Shown piece after piece: positions 5,384 through 6,462 of a DNA stretch of 6,462 nt. Where the stretch lies: assembly GCA_016934875.1 (NCBI GenBank), contig JAFGSC010000059.1:1-6462 (forward strand), in the 5' to 3' direction. Each line of letters starts with the position of its first letter. Position 1 is the stretch's first letter. This DNA comes from Candidatus Atribacteria bacterium (GTDB lineage Bacteria; Atribacterota; Phoenicimicrobiia; Phoenicimicrobiales; Stramentimicrobiaceae). A program made the position numbers and the translations under genes. The notes below the pieces were generated by a model. The model saw only the letters and a program-made list of their open reading frames with translations. It had not been told where the DNA came from and ran no database searches.

Positions 5384-6462
5384 ATGAGTGAGGCTAATGA
5401 CTCATTAAAACAATTAAATCAAGGAAAAATAATGGCAATTCGCGGAAGCGTTGTTGATGTCTACTTTCATCAGCAACTCCCAGCAATTTACAGCCTATTA
5501 AGATCTGGCAATGTATTCTTTGAAGTTACCCTTCATATCGACCCTAATATAGCAAGAGGAATTGCTTTAACTTCTACACAAGGACTAAGTCGTGGAGATG
5601 AGGTTCTTGATTATGGCCACCCTTTAAGTGTTCCTGTTGGAGAACAATTGTTGGGAAGGATGTTTAACGTATTCGGAGAGACAATCGATGGGGGAGAAGA
5701 GATTAATACTGGAAAGAGAAGGTCTATTTATAAAAACTCCCTGAGTTTATCGGAACGTTCAACCGATATTGCATTATTTGAAACAGGTATCAAGGTAATA
5801 GATGTATTATCTCCCCTGGAAAAAGGTGGAAAAGCCGGCTTATTTGGCGGAGCAGGTGTGGGAAAGACTGTTTTGATTATGGAAATGATCCATAATATGG
5901 CTATTGGCTATCAGGGTGTCAGCCTCTTTTGTGGTATAGGAGAACGCTCCCGGGAAGGTGAAGAGCTTTACCGGGAAATGAAGGAATCGGGAGTTTTAGA
6001 AAAGGCAGTCATGATATTTGCCCAGATGAATGAACAACCCGGAGCCAGATTTCGGGTTGGACATGCAGCTCTTACCATGGCTGAATATTTTCGTGATGAA
6101 GGCAAGCAAAATGTTCTTTTGCTGATTGATAATATATTTCGGTTTGTGCAGGCTGGGGCGGAGGTATCAGGGTTATTAGGAGAGCTTCCTTCCCGGGTAG
6201 GATATCAACCAACCTTAGCCAGTGAAATTGCAGACCTGGAAGAGAGAATTAGTAGTTCCTTATCAGGTGACATCACCTCTATCCAGGCAGTATATGTCCC
6301 AGCTGATGACTTTACTGACCCGGCTGCTGTGCATACTTTCAGTCATCTTTCTGCTTCTATTGTGCTTTCCAGGCAAAGAGCAAGTCAGGGATTATATCCC
6401 GCAGTTGATCCTTTAAATTCCAATTCCAGCATATTAACTCCGACAGTCATTGGTCAAAGACA
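5384..6462 (+). CDS. atpD: F1-ATPase beta subunit of the alternate N-ATPase type (3' end cut by window edge)
   Basis: Catalytic subunit of a membrane rotary ATPase. The frame is open from the ATG at 5384, with AGAGG six bases upstream, to the window end: 359 codons of a usual 460-480. Visible: an N-terminal beta-barrel (about 14-85) with GSVVDVYF and RGIALTSTQGL; LGRMFNVFG; FETGIKVIDVLSPL; Walker A GGAGVGKT (155-162); catalytic Glu187 and Arg188 in GERSREG; Walker B LLLIDNIFR with Asp249; and VGYQPTL. The DELSEED helix lies beyond the edge. Several stretches match, from memory, the alternate F1F0 (N-ATPase) beta family rather than ordinary AtpD: SLFCGIGER, GARFRVGHAALTMAEYFRD, FRFVQAG, VSGLLG.LPSRVGYQP and DPAAVHTFSHLSASIVLSR, where ordinary beta has DPAPATTFAHLDATTVLSR. 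In that family beta begins the operon and many members are Na+-translocating. The ion here cannot be judged because subunit c is outside the window. GC is about 43% in most sampled rows, higher than pyk. Confidence 0.96.
   Translation, partial: MSEANDSLKQLNQGKIMAIRGSVVDVYFHQQLPAIYSLLRSGNVFFEVTLHIDPNIARGIALTSTQGLSRGDEVLDYGHPLSVPVGEQLLGRMFNVFGETIDGGEEINTGKRRSIYKNSLSLSERSTDIALFETGIKVIDVLSPLEKGGKAGLFGGAGVGKTVLIMEMIHNMAIGYQGVSLFCGIGERSREGEELYREMKESGVLEKAVMIFAQMNEQPGARFRVGHAALTMAEYFRDEGKQNVLLLIDNIFRFVQAGAEVSGLLGELPSRVGYQPTLASEIADLEERISSSLSGDITSIQAVYVPADDFTDPAAVHTFSHLSASIVLSRQRASQGLYPAVDPLNSNSSILTPTVIGQR

Noticed and set aside
6222..6416. Short plus-strand frame with a hydrophobic tail inside atpD
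   Set aside because: It is out of frame with the strongly conserved beta-subunit sequence, and the hydrophobic run is a by-product of the other frame.
393..6462. mnmG and atp genes as the classical gidA-gidB-atp cluster of Gammaproteobacteria
   Set aside because: mnmG is on the opposite strand and separated from atpD by four other genes, there is no rsmG (gidB), and the beta subunit is of the alternate type. The resemblance is coincidental.

Overview
The window is a 6.46 kb stretch of AT-rich bacterial chromosome carrying mostly housekeeping genes. Layout, left to right: the 3' end of folD (+); a complete mnmG (gidA) on the minus strand; a divergent intergenic region with back-to-back promoters; a tRNA-Ser(GCU) gene (+); a GNAT acetyltransferase (+); a small PspC-domain membrane protein (+); a 271-nt AT-rich gap with a perfect inverted repeat; a pyruvate kinase gene (+); and the first about 359 codons of an F1-ATPase beta subunit (+), which runs off the right edge.

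The organism is bacterial. It has FolD, MnmG, a long-variable-arm tRNA-Ser without an encoded CCA end, Shine-Dalgarno sites of the AGGAGG type and sigma-70-like promoters. Low GC, A-rich codons, a PspC/LiaF-like membrane protein and an N-ATPase-type beta subunit would suit an anaerobic, fermentative lineage (Bacillota, Atribacterota or similar). The sequence does not fix the phylum, so this is a weak inference.

Functionally the genes fall into three parts. (1) One-carbon metabolism and tRNA modification: FolD interconverts methylene- and formyl-tetrahydrofolate, and MnmG uses methylene-tetrahydrofolate to modify wobble uridines. The two genes are convergent, so this is not an operon. (2) A probable tRNA-Ser / GNAT / pspC transcription unit, with one strong promoter at the tRNA and no obvious internal promoter. 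(3) Energy metabolism: pyruvate kinase followed 94 nt later by a beta subunit whose signature residues match the alternate, Na+-associated N-ATPase family rather than the ordinary F-ATPase. In that family the beta gene normally opens the operon, so the rest of the ATPase should lie just beyond the right edge.

The points most worth a second look are the N-ATPase-type beta gene, the pyruvate kinase whose monovalent-cation site looks K+-independent and lacks the usual serine ligand, two perfect inverted repeats in front of pyk and atpD, and a tRNA promoter placed so that transcription should start at or next to the mature 5' end. I found no evidence for a CRISPR array, mobile element, defence system or undescribed multi-gene system.
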